Source: an uncultured Parafilimonas sp.
GTDB lineage: Bacteria; Bacteroidota; Bacteroidia; Chitinophagales; Chitinophagaceae
Length of the DNA: 6,862 nt
Direction of reading: 5' to 3'
Assembly: GCA_937892395.1 (NCBI GenBank)
Contig: CALAGJ010000091.1
Location: 1 to 6,862, forward strand
The translations under genes were made by a program, and so were the position numbers. Of this stretch, positions 6,551-6,862 are shown piece after piece. Every line of letters starts with the position of its first letter. The stretch's first letter is position 1. The notes beneath the pieces were generated by a model that was given only the letters and a program-made list of their open reading frames with translations, searched no databases and had not been told where the DNA came from.

Positions 6551-6587
6551 ATAAAAGTACCGGGGTAAATTCCCGGTATTTTTATTT
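6551..6587. terminator. Strong bidirectional intrinsic terminator downstream of the peptidase
   Basis: The core TACCGGG (6558-6564) pairs with CCCGGTA (6572-6578), extended inward by a G-T pair (6565/6571) with loop TAAAT, and outward by ATAAAAG against the T-rich right side to 6585. The tract TATTTTTATTT (6577-6587) serves the plus strand, and the A-run at 6553-6556 gives a T-run on the minus strand. It lies about 70 bp after the peptidase stop. Confidence 0.85.
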
Positions 6588-6747
6588 GTATGAATGCGTT
6601 ATTTAACCCCGAGAATTCACTCTAATTGGCAACTAAACTACTCTATCATTTACAAGCCAAATAACTATCAAAAATATTTGATCTGAATGGAGAATTTTTA
6701 TACAAAACAGTAGAGTCATTTTGATGAATTGTACAATATTTATACTA

Positions 6748-6767
6748 ACAAGAGGCTCTTACAAGAG
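6748..6767. repeat. Short alternating direct and inverted repeat
   Basis: ACAAGAG occurs at 6748-6754 and again at 6761-6767, and between them CTCTT (6756-6760) can pair with the AAGAG of either copy. This gives two mutually exclusive small hairpins. Arms are only 5 bp, so chance is a real possibility. Confidence 0.25.
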
Positions 6768-6862
6768 TACACATTTCTGTATTTGGGATGACTAGTGCCC
6801 GATAGCTGATTTCCATTGCCCGCAGGGCGAATAAATATCATATTGAGTGAATTTATTTTGTA

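Larger units (their letters stand above)
6484..6862. other. 379-bp intergenic region after the peptidase, no convincing gene
   Basis: The first hundred bases hold the peptidase terminator (6551-6587). Beyond it are only small elements: TTGGC/GCCAA arms (6626-6630 and 6656-6660), ATCAAA-AATA-TTTGAT (6667-6682), and the AAGAG/CTCTT/AAGAG cluster (6750-6767). The stretch from about 6786 to 6832 is visibly richer in G and C and includes a GCCC-GCA-GGGC hairpin. A minus-strand frame is open from the right edge to a stop at 6740-6742 but resembles no family I know. Confidence 0.5.

Noticed and set aside
6667..6682. ATCAAA-AATA-TTTGAT as a regulator operator
   Set aside because: A short AT-rich inverted repeat far from any visible gene start; likely chance.
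6740..6862. Minus-strand open frame entering from the right edge, 40 codons then TAA
   Set aside because: Too short, with no recognisable protein family. It could be the end of a gene outside the window, but this cannot be supported.

Overview
The window looks like chromosomal DNA of a Bacteroidota bacterium, most likely Chitinophagaceae or a close relative. This is inferred from AT-rich sequence, A-rich leaders without clear Shine-Dalgarno sites, two predicted lipoproteins with lysines after the lipid cysteine, an FG-GAP/CRTAC1-type lipoprotein, and protein wording typical of that phylum. Nothing here fixes the genus. No tRNA, rRNA, CRISPR array, insertion sequence or phage gene was seen.

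Layout. On the minus strand, bases 1-1524 hold the N-terminal 508 codons of a large calcium-binding-repeat lipoprotein that runs off the left edge. Upstream of it on the same strand, 1650-2639, is an aldo/keto reductase of the Kv-beta (shaker-like, AKR6) type. A 136-bp divergent intergenic region (2640-2775) separates it from a plus-strand FAA1-type AMP-forming long-chain acyl-CoA ligase (2776-4584). A 67-bp gap leads to pyrR (4652-5173), which must start at a non-ATG codon (TTG) and is closed by an intrinsic terminator just after its stop. Then comes a 437-bp AT-rich gap with a very stable mini-hairpin and a long terminator-like hairpin, and after it a lipoprotein papain-family (C1) cysteine peptidase (5611-6483). 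A strong bidirectional terminator follows at 6551-6587. The last 275 bp contain only small repeats and no convincing gene.

Function. The genes do not form one obvious pathway: surface or periplasmic lipoproteins at both ends flank cytoplasmic redox, lipid-activation and pyrimidine-salvage/regulation genes. Only acyl-CoA ligase and pyrR are close enough on one strand to be co-transcribed. I see no clear undescribed multi-gene system. The best leads are non-coding (the 18-bp hairpin in front of the peptidase and the repeats between the divergent genes) and the pyrR gene, which has a TTG start, altered RNA-binding positions and no pyr genes next to it.
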